A stretch of 56,571 bases of DNA from CAZWKX01 sp964614095 (GCA_964614095.1 CAZTJO010000011.1:1-56571), one strand, 5' to 3'. Counted from the stretch's first letter, positions 16,613 to 26,696 are shown. The notes: generated from the letters alone by a model not told the origin. Program-made: numbers and translations.

Positions 16613-19132
16613 ATGGCGACCGAACCGGCAACAAGAAGACCCAGAGCCTCGCTACGCGGCCTGACCGGCATCCAGGTAGCCCAGCGGGTGGCCGCCGGCG
16701 CGGTGAACGCCGTTCCCACGGGCCCGAGTCGCACCGGCGCCGAGATCGTCAAGGCGAACACCCTCACCCTGTTCAACTTCATCCTGGTGGCAATGCTCGT
16801 GCTGGTCTTTATCGTCTCCGAGCCTCAGGACGCCCTCTTCGGCATCGTGCTCGTCACCAACTCGGCCATCGGCATCATCCAGGAGCTGCGGGCTAAAAGG
16901 ACTCTCGACAACCTCGCCCTGCTGAGTGCCCCCGCTGCCACCGTCATACGCGACGGACGGGAGCAGCACATCCCCATCGAGACGGTGGTGCTCGACGATC
17001 TGCTCACCCTGCGGCCCGGCGACCAGCTTGTGGTCGACGGCGTCGTTGTGGTCACCAACAGCCTCGAGGTGAATGAATCACTGCTGACCGGCGAATCCGA
17101 CCCGATCATGAAGGAGCGCGGCGCCGAGGTGCTCTCGGGCTCGTTCGTCTCCTCGGGCACCGGGATCTACAAGGCCCGCCGGGTCGGCCGCGACGCCTAC
17201 GCGGCCCGCCTCGCCGAAGAGGCCAAACGTTTCAGCATGGCCCACAGCGAGCTGCGCCGAGGTATCGATCGTGTGCTCACCGTCATCGCCTGGGCGCTGC
17301 CGCTGATCGTGGCACTTTTGGTGTGGAGCCAACTCAACGTCGAAAACGCCGGCTTCTTCGGCATCGACAGCTGGCGGGAGGCGCTTCGCGGCACCATCGC
17401 CGGCATGGTGGCCATGATCCCCCAAGGCCTGGTACTGCTGTTGTCCGTCGCTTTTGCCGTCGGCGTCATGCGGCTGGCCCGGCGCAAAGTCCTGGTGCAG
17501 GAGCTGCCCGCGGTGGAAGGCCTGGCCCGGGTCGACGTAGTGTGTTTCGACAAGACGGGCACTCTCACCGAAGGACGCCTGGTGGTGGAGGAGGTGCAGG
17601 CGCTGTCACCCCAGCACGACCCGGCGCCTCCCCTTGGTGCCATCGCCGCCGCCGATCCCAGCCCCAACGCCACCATACAGGCCATTGCCGGAGCGTTCCC
17701 CGAGCCGCCGGGATGGCGGCCCACCACCAACGTGCCTTTCTCCTCGGCACGCAAATGGAGCGGCGCCTCGTTTGGGAGGGTGGGAAGCTGGGTGCTCGGC
17801 GCCCCCGAGATGATCCTCCCCAATCACCCCGCCGTCGTCGATCACGTGCACGACGCCGCCACCCGGGGCCGGCGCGTGCTGTTACTGGCCCGGTCCTCGG
17901 CCGACATGTCCGGCGACGAGCTCCCGCCGGGCCTGGAGCCGGTCGCCGTCATCTCTCTGGGCGACCGTATCCGCCCCGACGCCGCGGCCACACTGCGCTA
18001 CTTCAGCAACCAGGGCGTAACGGCCAAAGTCATCTCCGGCGATCACCCGCAGACGGTGGCGGCCATTGCCGCGGAAGCCGGCGTGCCGGGCGCCGACCAG
18101 GTCGTCGACGCCCGCAGCCTTCCGGAGAGCGGCCCCGAACTGGAGGCCATCGTGGAGCGGGGCACCGTGTTCGGCCGCGTCACCCCGCACCAGAAACGCG
18201 CCATGGTGGGAGCGCTGCAGCGGCGCGGCCACGTGGTGGCCATGACCGGCGACGGGGTCAACGACGTTCTCGCCCTCAAGGATGCCGACATCGGCATCGC
18301 CATGGGATCGGGATCGTCGGCAACCCGGTCGGTGGCTCAGCTCGTGCTGCTCGAGGGGGACTTCGGCACCCTTCCCGCCGTAGTGGCCGAGGGTCGGCGG
18401 GTCATCAACAACATCGAGCGTGTCGCCAACCTGTTCGTCACCAAAACGGTCTACGCCCTCCTGATGATCCTGCTCATCGGCGTGTTCGTGCGGCCCTTCC
18501 CGTTCCTCCCCCGGCACCTCACCCTCGTCGGCACCCTCACCATCGGCGCCCCCGCCTTCTTCCTGGCCCTGGCTCCTTCGACGCAGAGGGCCCAGCCCGG
18601 CTTCCTGAAACGGGTGCTCTCGTTCGCCGTGCCGGTGGGGGCCCTCGCCGCCGCCGCCACGTATCTGGCCTACGAGCTGGCCATCCACGAAGGCATCGAC
18701 CTCACCGGCTCGCAGACCCTGGCCACACTCGTCCTCGTGTCGATCGGCTTTTTTGCGCTCATCATGGTCTCGCGCCCGTTTACCCCCCTGCGCCGAGTCC
18801 TCATCGGCGTCATGGCCGGCAGCTTCGTCATCGTGTTGGCCAGCCCCGGCTGGAGGGAGTTCTTCGACCTGACCATTCCCCCGCTCGTCGTGCTCCTTGC
18901 CGGGGTGGGCATCGTCGGCATCACCGGCGCCATCCTCTATAGCTCACTGCGAGCGCTGGGCTGGGTGCAGCAGGTGCCGGACCTGTTGCGCACGCCGATC
19001 CGGGAACACGGCACCATCGGAGCGCTGCGCACCGGTATGACCCGGCTGCGGGAGAAGGCCCGGCGTATCGGCGATCCCCTCGATCCCACCGACTCTCCTC
19101 CGCCTCCTCCCGGACCACCACCGGGTGCTTGA
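16613..19132 (+). CDS. P-type cation ATPase, CtpE-like
   Basis: An 839-aa P-type ATPase. The actuator domain has LLTGESDPI (TGES), the phosphorylation motif DKTGTLT starts at residue 313, and TGDGVNDVLALKDADIGIAMG closes the HAD domain. About ten hydrophobic segments are present, and the fourth has the MIPQGL motif. Missing Cys-Pro-Cys and an N-terminal metal-binding domain argue against heavy-metal pumps. The overall length, short N-terminus and VQELPAVEGLARVDVVCFD resemble mycobacterial CtpE, implicated in calcium uptake; the transported ion here is not certain. Proline-rich C-terminal tail. ATG 16613 follows the spacer after the small membrane gene. Confidence 0.9.
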   Translation: MATEPATRRPRASLRGLTGIQVAQRVAAGAVNAVPTGPSRTGAEIVKANTLTLFNFILVAMLVLVFIVSEPQDALFGIVLVTNSAIGIIQELRAKRTLDNLALLSAPAATVIRDGREQHIPIETVVLDDLLTLRPGDQLVVDGVVVVTNSLEVNESLLTGESDPIMKERGAEVLSGSFVSSGTGIYKARRVGRDAYAARLAEEAKRFSMAHSELRRGIDRVLTVIAWALPLIVALLVWSQLNVENAGFFGIDSWREALRGTIAGMVAMIPQGLVLLLSVAFAVGVMRLARRKVLVQELPAVEGLARVDVVCFDKTGTLTEGRLVVEEVQALSPQHDPAPPLGAIAAADPSPNATIQAIAGAFPEPPGWRPTTNVPFSSARKWSGASFGRVGSWVLGAPEMILPNHPAVVDHVHDAATRGRRVLLLARSSADMSGDELPPGLEPVAVISLGDRIRPDAAATLRYFSNQGVTAKVISGDHPQTVAAIAAEAGVPGADQVVDARSLPESGPELEAIVERGTVFGRVTPHQKRAMVGALQRRGHVVAMTGDGVNDVLALKDADIGIAMGSGSSATRSVAQLVLLEGDFGTLPAVVAEGRRVINNIERVANLFVTKTVYALLMILLIGVFVRPFPFLPRHLTLVGTLTIGAPAFFLALAPSTQRAQPGFLKRVLSFAVPVGALAAAATYLAYELAIHEGIDLTGSQTLATLVLVSIGFFALIMVSRPFTPLRRVLIGVMAGSFVIVLASPGWREFFDLTIPPLVVLLAGVGIVGITGAILYSSLRALGWVQQVPDLLRTPIREHGTIGALRTGMTRLREKARRIGDPLDPTDSPPPPPGPPPGA

Positions 19133-19229
19133 CGGCACACGACGCCCCACAAAGGATTATCTTGGGGTCTCCACGCGTTGGAAAAGGCGCAGCACGGCGA
19201 CCCCTGGGGCGTCAAGCAAAGGAGCTTTC

Positions 19230-19655
19230 ATGCGACGACGCATGATGAAGTCCAAGATTCACCGGGCCACGGTGACGGACGCCAATGTGGATTATGTGGG
19301 CTCCATAACCCTCGATTCCCACCTCATGGAGCTGGCCGACATCCGCCCCTACGAGCAGGTGCAGGTGCTCAACATCAACAACGGCGCCAGGCTCACCACG
19401 TACGCCATCGCAGGCCGGTCGGGTGACATCTGCATCAACGGCGCCGCAGCTCATCTCGTCTCACCCGGCCACCGGGTGATCGTGCTCAGCTATGCCGACT
19501 ATGAGGAGACGGAGCTGGAAAGCTTCCAGCCGCACATCGTGCACGTCGACGAGGTCAACCGCCCGGTCACGGCGGACGTTGCCGCGGTTCTCGCCGTCGG
19601 CGGAGCCATACTCGCCGACGAGATCGAGGACAATCTGGCATCCCTGGACGGCTGA
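19230..19655 (+). CDS. panD: aspartate 1-decarboxylase PanD
   Basis: A 141-aa proenzyme that cleaves itself between Gly24 and Ser25 (sequence YVGSITLD) to generate the pyruvoyl cofactor, then decarboxylates aspartate to beta-alanine for pantothenate and coenzyme A. MKSKIHRATVTDAN at the N-terminus and the NGARLTTYAI and NGAAAHLVSPGHRVIVLSY stretches are family hallmarks. ATG 19230 has AAAGGAG just upstream. panB and panC are not in the window. Confidence 0.97.
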   Translation: MRRRMMKSKIHRATVTDANVDYVGSITLDSHLMELADIRPYEQVQVLNINNGARLTTYAIAGRSGDICINGAAAHLVSPGHRVIVLSYADYEETELESFQPHIVHVDEVNRPVTADVAAVLAVGGAILADEIEDNLASLDG

Positions 19656-19688
19656 GAGCCTCCGGGAAGGCCGCCGCACCCCGGTACG

Positions 19689-20300
19689 ATGTCGCCCGCC
19701 ATGCCCGTGGAACACCAGATCATCACCATCAGCGACGAGGCCCTGGCCCGGGTCCTGGAGGTCAGGGACCGTGAACCCGATGCCGAAGAGCTGGCCCTAA
19801 CCATCGCCGTCACCGGGGAGAGCGGGCCCGAATTCACCTACGAGCTGGCCTTTGTCAACGTCGATGATGCAGCCGGTGACGACGCCATCGCCCGCTACGG
19901 CCCGCTGCCCGTCATCGTGCCTGCAGAGCACCTCGACAGCCTGCGCGGCGCCGAGCTACACGTGAACAACGGCAGCCTGGCCATCAATAATCCCAACAGC
20001 CCGATCCCCAAGATCGCCACCAGCTCGGCCGGCACCGCGGGAAGCCTGGGTGAACAAGTGGCCGCGGTGCTCAACCAGCAGATCAACCCGGCTATCGCCT
20101 CGCACGGCGGCTGGGCCGAACTCGTCGACGTCGAGGGCGACACCGTGATGCTGCGCCTGGGGGGAGGCTGCCAGGGGTGCGGGCTCGCCCAAATGACGCT
20201 TCGTCACGGCATCGAGGCAGCCCTCCGCAAGGCGATACCGGAAATCGGCGCAGTCGTCGACATAACCGACCACACCTCCGGCGAGAACCCCTACTGCTAG
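19689..20300 (+). CDS. NfuA-type iron-sulfur cluster carrier
   Basis: A 203-aa protein with an N-terminal A-type-like domain that lacks the A-type cysteines (residues 5-105) and a C-terminal NifU domain (residues 120-200), containing the cluster-binding Cys-x-x-Cys in GGGCQGCGLAQMTL. This matches NfuA, which receives and delivers 4Fe-4S clusters. Start may be ATG 19689 or ATG 19701 (MPVEHQ); neither has a clear ribosome-binding site. Its gene follows panD by 33 bp. The final residue is also a cysteine. Confidence 0.88.
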   Translation: MSPAMPVEHQIITISDEALARVLEVRDREPDAEELALTIAVTGESGPEFTYELAFVNVDDAAGDDAIARYGPLPVIVPAEHLDSLRGAELHVNNGSLAINNPNSPIPKIATSSAGTAGSLGEQVAAVLNQQINPAIASHGGWAELVDVEGDTVMLRLGGGCQGCGLAQMTLRHGIEAALRKAIPEIGAVVDITDHTSGENPYC

Positions 20301-20306
20301 GCAGCC

Positions 20307-22715
20307 TCAGTTGTCGAGGCCGGCCCGCCGCGCCGCCGCCAGCGCCTCGATCACATCGATGCGGCGCAGCACGTCGCGTATCTGCTCGGCGAAGGCCCGC
20401 CGCTGCTCCAGACGCTCCGGCCCTCCCGGCTCGATGAGGCCCCGCCGGCGCGCCAGCTCGAGCCCGGTGCCGAACAGAATCGTCGACATCGACTCCGGGC
20501 TCTGGAGAAGCCGCTGCAGGTGGTACTGCTTGGCCAGCACCATGCACTCGGCGAGGAACTGCTTGCGATCGACCTCGCTTCGGTAGTCGCGACGCTCCAG
20601 CACGTCGGCCACCACCTGGTATGCCTCGACAAACGGGCGCAACGCCCAGTGCGACATGAAGGGATGGAAGGACCGCACCACATCCAGCGGGCCGGCTCCA
20701 TCGACCAGCGCCTGCACCCAGCCCGGATGATGGCGCTCCGCCTCCATACTCACCTCGGCGGCGAAGACGTGCTTGTCGGGGAAGTAGAACTCGGACTTGA
20801 ACAGGTCGCGCAGGGCCCACACCTCGTCCCAGAAGGCGTCCGTACCGCACTCGGGCACGTCGACCACACGAAGAAGCGCCAACTCGGCAATCGCTCCCCC
20901 GAGGAAGAAGTGAACGATGGTGTTGCGGTAGTAGGCCGCGGCCACGTGTTGCTCGGGCCCGATGGAGTACACCACCTGCGTCCCGCCGACAAAACGGCTC
21001 ACCACACCGTGCTCGACAAGGGCATCGAGCGACGCCTCCACCATCTCCGGTGTCTCCAGCAGCGATAGCGGCTCGCTCACCGGAAGGTCGTGAAGGCGAA
21101 TACTCTCCAGGTAATCCTGGAGCCCGGCCACGGTCTGCGACACGGTCAACGCCCGGTCCCGGGCTCCCAGAAGCACCAGAGTGACTAGAGAAATCGGCGT
21201 GATCGGGGTCACTCGGTTGATGCGGGCCCCGACCTCGTAGCCGAGCTTGCGGATCTCCCGCGCATCAACGTCCGGCTCCGGCACCGCCTCGGGCCCGTAC
21301 CTGCTGAGCCGTTCCGACAGCAGGAGCGGCTCGCCGAATCGCAGCGAGATGCGGCCGTGGCGCCGCCGCAGGGACTGCACCGCCCTGAGGAACCAGCGAA
21401 ACCCCTCACGCTCCTTGGTGGCTCCGCGCTGTTCGGCGGCATAGGAGCTGAGATCGTGGATCTGGTCGTAGGCAATCGCCACCGGGATCAGGGCCGCGTC
21501 GTCGCAGGAGCCGCGCCGGAACGAGTCGGCGACGTAGGCGAGCAAACCGAAGCGCGGCTCACGCAGCTTGCCGGTGCGGGACCGCCCTCCCTCGATGAAC
21601 CACTCGAGGGGGAAACGTTTCGAGAGCAGGTAATCCAGATACTGCTTCAGCACAAACTTGTAGGCCTCGTCGTCCTTGAAGGACCGCCGGATGAAAAAAA
21701 CCCCGGCGCGCCGGATCAGCGGCCCAATCGGGAAAAAATTCATGTTGATGCCGCCGGCGGTGTGGTTGGGCGGCAGGCCGTTCTCGTAAAGCACATAGGT
21801 AAGGACCAGATGATCGAGATTCGACTTGTGGCTGGGCAGGAACACCAGCGAGTGCTGCTGGCTGAGGGCGGCCAGCTCCTCGAGGTCGGCACGGTCGTAG
21901 AGGATGCGGCGGTGATAGCCCTGGGTGTAGAGAAGCCGGATGAGGGCGGCCACCAAATCGATGACGTAGGGGCTGTGCGTCGCCGCCATCTCCCGCAGGT
22001 AGCCCGTCGACCGCTTCACCAGCTTGTGCACCTCGTCGCCGGTGCGGTCGGCCAGCCGGGCCAGGCCCACCTGAAACGACGCCCGCGTCAGCAGGTCTTC
22101 CTGAAGGAAACGGGGAACCTTGTAGCGATTGCCCCGCACCCGCCGCTCGGCCCGCTCCAGAGCCAACGAGGCCTGCAGCGACACAAAATCGGCCAGGGCT
22201 GATGGATCATCCGGCCTGCGGGCGCGGGCCAACACCCAGCGTTCCCGGAGAGCAGATGCCGGAGCCGAGTCTCCGGCGACCACCAGCGCACGTTCCGGAT
22301 GGAACCGCAGCGTCCACTGCTCCCGCAGCCGGCCCGGATCGCGTGGATCACCAAAAGTGAGCAGGTCGATGAGCCGTATGCTGCGGTGGCGGCCCCGGTC
22401 ACCGGCGAGCCACACCACACGCAGCGGCGCCAGCAGCGGATCGGCCTCACCGTCCAGCAGCCGGCGCAGCCGCGCCGCGCCGCGCCGCAAGCGCCGGCGC
22501 CGCCGCGAAGACGGGAGTTCAACGGTCTCCCATTCGGTGGCGACGGGGGCCTTGCCGGAAATCCAATCGAGGAGCAGCCGCCGCTCGAGCGTGCTGGCGG
22601 CGTCCAGAAGAAAAACAACGGGAGTCGCCGCAGCAGCGGGCCAGGCCGCCTCCACCGGCTCCTCAACGACACGCAGTGCCATTAGGTGAGTGTATTCGGC
22701 CCGGTCACGCCTCAC
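20307..22715 (-). CDS. plsB: glycerol-3-phosphate 1-O-acyltransferase PlsB
   Basis: An 802-aa peripheral membrane enzyme that acylates glycerol-3-phosphate using acyl-CoA or acyl-ACP. All acyltransferase blocks are present in order: LPSHKSNLDHLVL (block I, catalytic His and Asp), GVFFIRRSF (II), EWFIEGGRSRTGKLREP (III) and LIPVAIAYDQI (IV). The GTG at 22715 overlaps the stop of the histidine kinase gene by 4 bp (GTGA); ATG 22682 (MALRVVEEP) is an alternative. The basic Arg-rich patch around residues 70-85 may contact membrane. It coexists with PlsY, so the organism appears to have both first-step acylation routes. Confidence 0.93.
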   Translation of the reverse strand: MRRDRAEYTHLMALRVVEEPVEAAWPAAAATPVVFLLDAASTLERRLLLDWISGKAPVATEWETVELPSSRRRRRLRRGAARLRRLLDGEADPLLAPLRVVWLAGDRGRHRSIRLIDLLTFGDPRDPGRLREQWTLRFHPERALVVAGDSAPASALRERWVLARARRPDDPSALADFVSLQASLALERAERRVRGNRYKVPRFLQEDLLTRASFQVGLARLADRTGDEVHKLVKRSTGYLREMAATHSPYVIDLVAALIRLLYTQGYHRRILYDRADLEELAALSQQHSLVFLPSHKSNLDHLVLTYVLYENGLPPNHTAGGINMNFFPIGPLIRRAGVFFIRRSFKDDEAYKFVLKQYLDYLLSKRFPLEWFIEGGRSRTGKLREPRFGLLAYVADSFRRGSCDDAALIPVAIAYDQIHDLSSYAAEQRGATKEREGFRWFLRAVQSLRRRHGRISLRFGEPLLLSERLSRYGPEAVPEPDVDAREIRKLGYEVGARINRVTPITPISLVTLVLLGARDRALTVSQTVAGLQDYLESIRLHDLPVSEPLSLLETPEMVEASLDALVEHGVVSRFVGGTQVVYSIGPEQHVAAAYYRNTIVHFFLGGAIAELALLRVVDVPECGTDAFWDEVWALRDLFKSEFYFPDKHVFAAEVSMEAERHHPGWVQALVDGAGPLDVVRSFHPFMSHWALRPFVEAYQVVADVLERRDYRSEVDRKQFLAECMVLAKQYHLQRLLQSPESMSTILFGTGLELARRRGLIEPGGPERLEQRRAFAEQIRDVLRRIDVIEALAAARRAGLDN

Positions 22716-25144
22716 ACCGCGGGTAGCGAGAGGGTGAAGATGCTGTGGCCGTCGCGGTAGTCGTAGGTGAGGTCCCCACCCATGAGCCGGGCCAGCTGCC
22801 GGGACACGGTGAGCCCCAGCCCCACCGAGTCGACGTTGCTCCGCCTCTCATGCGCCCGGTAGTAGGGCTCAAAGATCTTGGGCCGATCGACCTCCGGAAT
22901 ACCGGGGCCGTCGTCGACGACGGTCAGGGCGAACTCATCCGGCCTCCGCTCCATCCGCACGGTGATGTTGGGCCCGCCGTAACGATCGGCATTGGTGATG
23001 AGATTCCGGATCACCTGGCGCACTCGGATGGAATCGCCGTAGACCTTGGCGTCATCGACGGTGCGATCAATCTCGACCCGCTCGCCGACCCGCCGCGCCA
23101 CCAACACGCAGTCGACCTGCTCCCAGTAGTCCAGAGCCTCATTGGAGATCTTCACCCCATCGGACTCAATACGAGAGGCAACCAGCAGGTCCTCGACCAG
23201 ATCCCCAACCTCCAAAGCCTGATCGTGGATGAGGGCGGCAAACGAACGGAGCTCGTCGCGCTCGAGAATCTCGAACCCGTCGCACAGCTCCTGGGAAAAA
23301 CCAACCACTGCAGTCAGCGGGGTTCTCAGCTCGTGGCTCACCGTCGCCACAAACTGGTCCTTCGACTTGATGAGCTGCCGCAGACGATCGGTTGCGTTCT
23401 CCCTCTCGGTAACATCGTAGGCCACTCCGATGACCCCGGTGACGTTGCCGCCCTCCCAGACCGGTGAGTACCGGGTCTCAAAGGTGTGGCCCCTTATCCC
23501 CTCCACCGAGGTGAACGCCTCCCCGGTCAGGGCCCGACGCATGTGCTGGACGGCGGGCGCTGCATCGCGGTACAACTCGAACGCTGACCGGCCCACCGCC
23601 TCTCCCGGATTGAGGCCAAGCCCGGACAGGCCCTGTCCCTCGTGAAGGGTGAACACACCGTTCTCGTCGACGGCAAAAAGGATGACCGGAGCACCCGCCA
23701 TGACGGTCCGCAGCCGCTCTTCGATGCGGCGCAGATCGGCCCGGGTGCGGCGGTACTCGGTGAGATCAAAAAACGAGGTAACCGCCGAAGTCAGCTCCGG
23801 CTCACCGTCGGCGCTGAGGTCCACCACACGCACGATGCCCACGTGCTCCCCGCCGGCGAAGTCGCCGATGGTGGCCATGACTTCGTGGCTCTTGTTGCCC
23901 CGCCAGAAGGCATCGAGCTGGGCGGTGACCGCTTCCCCGTACCCGGGCCCGAGCTTGCCCATGGTGACACCTCTGGCGAAGTCCTCCGAGCCGGCCACAC
24001 GCAATAGCTCGCGGGCCGCTTCGTTGATACGGCGCACCCGCACTGCCTTCAGCGCCTGCTGCATTTGCTCGGGGAAGTCGGTGAGATGAGAGGAAAGATC
24101 GACCACGCCGAGATCACGCCAGCGCTTGAAGAGCTGTGCCACTCCGGACATGTCGATGTCCCAGAGCGGAACCGGCGAGACCTCAAACAGGTTCCGGAAG
24201 TGGGATTCGCTGCGGCGCAGCCGCGCCTCCGCATACACCCGCTCGGTGGTGTTGGCAATGTTCACAAACAGGTGCTGAGGACGGCCTACCGAGTCGTCGA
24301 TCATCGACATCCCGACGAGTCCCCACACCACACGGCCGTCGGGCAGGATAAACCGGCAATCCGCCTGCTCACTCCAAATCTCCCCGGCAACAAGGCGCCT
24401 TGCCGTCGACACCTGGCTCTCTACGTCGTCGGGGTGGATCAGCTGGGTCCACTTGAGCGCAAGCAGGTCCTCTTCGGAGCGTCCCAGGAAATCGCACAGC
24501 GCCCGATTCACCTCAACAAGACTTCCCTCGAACCGAATTAGGGCCATGCCACCGGACGCGGTGTCAAAGGCGGACTTCACCATCGCCTCCGCCTGCCGCA
24601 GGCGCCCCTGCACCTGCTCACGCTCACCACTCAGCTGGAATACGAGGCTGCCGAGCACGTAGGCGGCGGCGCCGGAGGCCAAGACCGAGATGCTGTGAGC
24701 GATCCCAACCGCCAGCGGGGCGGTGACCTCACCGATACGCGACTCGATGAAGACGATGACCGCGGCGAATGGAGGAATCAGGCTTCCAGCAACAGCGGGC
24801 AGGGCCAGCGGGTAGACGAGGGCGATGGCGAAGTACCAGTACGCCAGCACGTCGGAACCATGACCACCCGTCTCGGTAACCAGCGCCACGGTGGCCAGCG
24901 CCATCAATCCGCGAATGACCACCCAGACCGTTCCCCGCAGCTTGATGGGCCCGGCGACGGCGAGGCCGCCGAGCAGGGCAAGGAACGGAACGACCGCGCT
25001 CATCCATTCGCCGGTGCCGTTGGTCGACCACACCACGGAGGCATGAACGACCAGGCCGGCGGCGATCACCGGCTCGAGGCGGGACACCGAGTCCCTACTT
25101 ATCCAAGAAAGCAGACGTAGCGGCAGCGCAGACCCCCAGCTCAA
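22712..25144 (-). CDS. orphan membrane histidine kinase with multiple PAS domains
   Basis: An 810-aa sensor kinase. Residues 25-160 hold about five transmembrane segments. Three PAS-like regions follow (about 190-310, 318-455, 470-590; the first two show LWDIDMSG- and FLGRSEEDLL-type patterns). HisKA has SHELRTPLTAVVGF with the phosphorylated His near 604, and HATPase has RNLITNADRYGG, DDGPGIP and GLGLTVSRQLA. No response regulator gene is adjacent. TTG 25144 is the longest start; GTG 25087 (VSRLEPV) is also plausible. The 4-bp overlap with plsB suggests the two are coexpressed. Confidence 0.9.
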   Translation of the reverse strand: MSWGSALPLRLLSWISRDSVSRLEPVIAAGLVVHASVVWSTNGTGEWMSAVVPFLALLGGLAVAGPIKLRGTVWVVIRGLMALATVALVTETGGHGSDVLAYWYFAIALVYPLALPAVAGSLIPPFAAVIVFIESRIGEVTAPLAVGIAHSISVLASGAAAYVLGSLVFQLSGEREQVQGRLRQAEAMVKSAFDTASGGMALIRFEGSLVEVNRALCDFLGRSEEDLLALKWTQLIHPDDVESQVSTARRLVAGEIWSEQADCRFILPDGRVVWGLVGMSMIDDSVGRPQHLFVNIANTTERVYAEARLRRSESHFRNLFEVSPVPLWDIDMSGVAQLFKRWRDLGVVDLSSHLTDFPEQMQQALKAVRVRRINEAARELLRVAGSEDFARGVTMGKLGPGYGEAVTAQLDAFWRGNKSHEVMATIGDFAGGEHVGIVRVVDLSADGEPELTSAVTSFFDLTEYRRTRADLRRIEERLRTVMAGAPVILFAVDENGVFTLHEGQGLSGLGLNPGEAVGRSAFELYRDAAPAVQHMRRALTGEAFTSVEGIRGHTFETRYSPVWEGGNVTGVIGVAYDVTERENATDRLRQLIKSKDQFVATVSHELRTPLTAVVGFSQELCDGFEILERDELRSFAALIHDQALEVGDLVEDLLVASRIESDGVKISNEALDYWEQVDCVLVARRVGERVEIDRTVDDAKVYGDSIRVRQVIRNLITNADRYGGPNITVRMERRPDEFALTVVDDGPGIPEVDRPKIFEPYYRAHERRSNVDSVGLGLTVSRQLARLMGGDLTYDYRDGHSIFTLSLPAV

Positions 25145-25194
25145 CGCTGACGGTCATATCGGCAGCGCCACGGCACACCTTGAAGTGTGTTGAC

Positions 25195-26145
25195 CTACAC
25201 GTGGCCCGGAGGATTCGGGATGTCGGCGAGGGCCCTGGTGCGGGCCAGCACGATCTCGCAGGCGATCTGGTCGAGCGAATCCATGAGCCAGAGGTACGCC
25301 GCCTTGCCGGGGCGGAAATCGGCTTCGGCCATGCCCTGGATCCTGCCCTGCTCCTGGAGATCCTTGACCTGCCGGAAGTTGTTGACCGGGTCCATGGTGT
25401 AGACGCCCAGGGTCTTCCCCCCTCGCTGATTGAGTATCGAGAACACGGGGACGTCACTGGGACCGTCGGCAATGTAGATCATGTGCGGAATGGGCACCCG
25501 CCGCTGCTCCTCGGTCATACGCGCATTCACATCGATGGAGGGGTTCTTGTTGACGCCCTTGTTGATCTCGAACACGGCCTTGGTCTTGGTGGTGTTGTCG
25601 ATCATGTAGCCGATGTGGCTGACCTCGCCGGAGCCGGGCTCGACGTCGAGCCTCTCCAGGTATCCGGGCGGCGCCAAGTCGTCGATGAAGGTGTTGGCCC
25701 AGATGCCGTCGATCTTAGGGGCGATACACGAACCTTCGATCATGGGCAGGATGCCCGTCGAGACCACGTAGTGCTCGACCGTGATGCCCTGGGCGGCGTA
25801 CTCGGGCACGGTGGCCACATGGCGGCGGGTGGCATCAAAAAAGTCGGGGATACCCGGGCTCGGCTGCAGCCGGCCTCCCAACTCGCGGAGCTTCGCCGTG
25901 GTGAGCCCTTGAAAAACACCGGCCTCAACGTAGGACAGGATGTGGAGCAGGTAGGCGGCGTCGTGTGAGATGACGATATTGCGGGAGCGGTAGTGCTCGG
26001 CCAGGCCCTCTACCTCGGTCCAGAAGGCATCGTCGTCAACGCCGTATTCCTCAAAAAGAGGCTCCTGCTGGTTCCCGGGGATCACGGTACGGTCGAAGTC
26101 CCAGATGAAGGCGACCACGTTCTGAGCGTAAAGAGGGACCGGCAT
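25195..26145 (-). CDS. HAD-superfamily phosphatase
   Basis: A 316-aa soluble protein with HAD hallmarks: motif I FIWDFDRTVIPG (nucleophile Asp and general-acid Asp of DxDxT), Ser/Thr motif II at YVVSTGILP, a Lys motif at NKGVNK, and motif IV IADGPSDVPVF. The large cap between motifs I and II (residues 25-130) suggests a C1-type cap. Substrate unknown. Starts 5 bp after the upstream small gene, so the two form an operon. Nothing in the context points to a pathway. Confidence 0.82.
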   Translation of the reverse strand: MPVPLYAQNVVAFIWDFDRTVIPGNQQEPLFEEYGVDDDAFWTEVEGLAEHYRSRNIVISHDAAYLLHILSYVEAGVFQGLTTAKLRELGGRLQPSPGIPDFFDATRRHVATVPEYAAQGITVEHYVVSTGILPMIEGSCIAPKIDGIWANTFIDDLAPPGYLERLDVEPGSGEVSHIGYMIDNTTKTKAVFEINKGVNKNPSIDVNARMTEEQRRVPIPHMIYIADGPSDVPVFSILNQRGGKTLGVYTMDPVNNFRQVKDLQEQGRIQGMAEADFRPGKAAYLWLMDSLDQIACEIVLARTRALADIPNPPGHV

Positions 26146-26150
26146 CCCTC

Positions 26151-26531
26151 TCAGGGTACTTCGGGCGCCCCGAAGCAGACGGTGTCATCGGAGCCGACCC
26201 ACCAAGGTTGGATATACGCCGGGGCGCCGCGCAGGGTTCGATGCGCCTCGCCGGTAAGTGGAGCAGCGGCAAGCACGGTCACCGTCCATCCGTCGGAAAC
26301 AAGCTTGTGAATGCCGGCGAGCAGCGGCTCCCCTTCGAACGGCCGATCGACGACACACTCGATGCGGCCCTCCCCGACGGCGACAACGGCCTCGCCGGAG
26401 GCGCCTTCCACACCGGTGACCTCGGCAAACGATCTCTCGATCACAATGGTGCCAAGCTGCCGGTAACACCGTGATGCGGCGGCCGTCACCCGGCTCCCCA
26501 ATGCTCCAGGCGCATCGGCGATCAGAACCAC
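26151..26531 (-). CDS. hypothetical protein, first gene of the HAD operon
   Basis: A 126-aa soluble protein that I do not recognise. GTG 26531 is chosen because GGAAGGTGG precedes it; the open frame extends much further upstream but runs antisense into the acetyltransferase gene. The sequence has alternating strands and helices (VLIADAPGALGSRV, IECVVDRPFEG, WTVTVLAAAP). The 5-bp spacing to the HAD phosphatase indicates a shared transcript. Confidence 0.55.
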   Translation of the reverse strand: MVLIADAPGALGSRVTAAASRCYRQLGTIVIERSFAEVTGVEGASGEAVVAVGEGRIECVVDRPFEGEPLLAGIHKLVSDGWTVTVLAAAPLTGEAHRTLRGAPAYIQPWWVGSDDTVCFGAPEVP

Positions 26532-26696
26532 AGGACCACCTTCCAGCTGGATTACAGCAATGTAGTTTAGCCGACGATTGCCGGGTCGTCCGGTCCGCGT
26601 GGCGGCCCGGAGACGTCCGGCGCTTCCCGGCCGAGGAAAACGGGCCCGGCAGGGCGCGGCACACCGGAGCAGGCAGACGGGTTCGTAGATAGGCTC

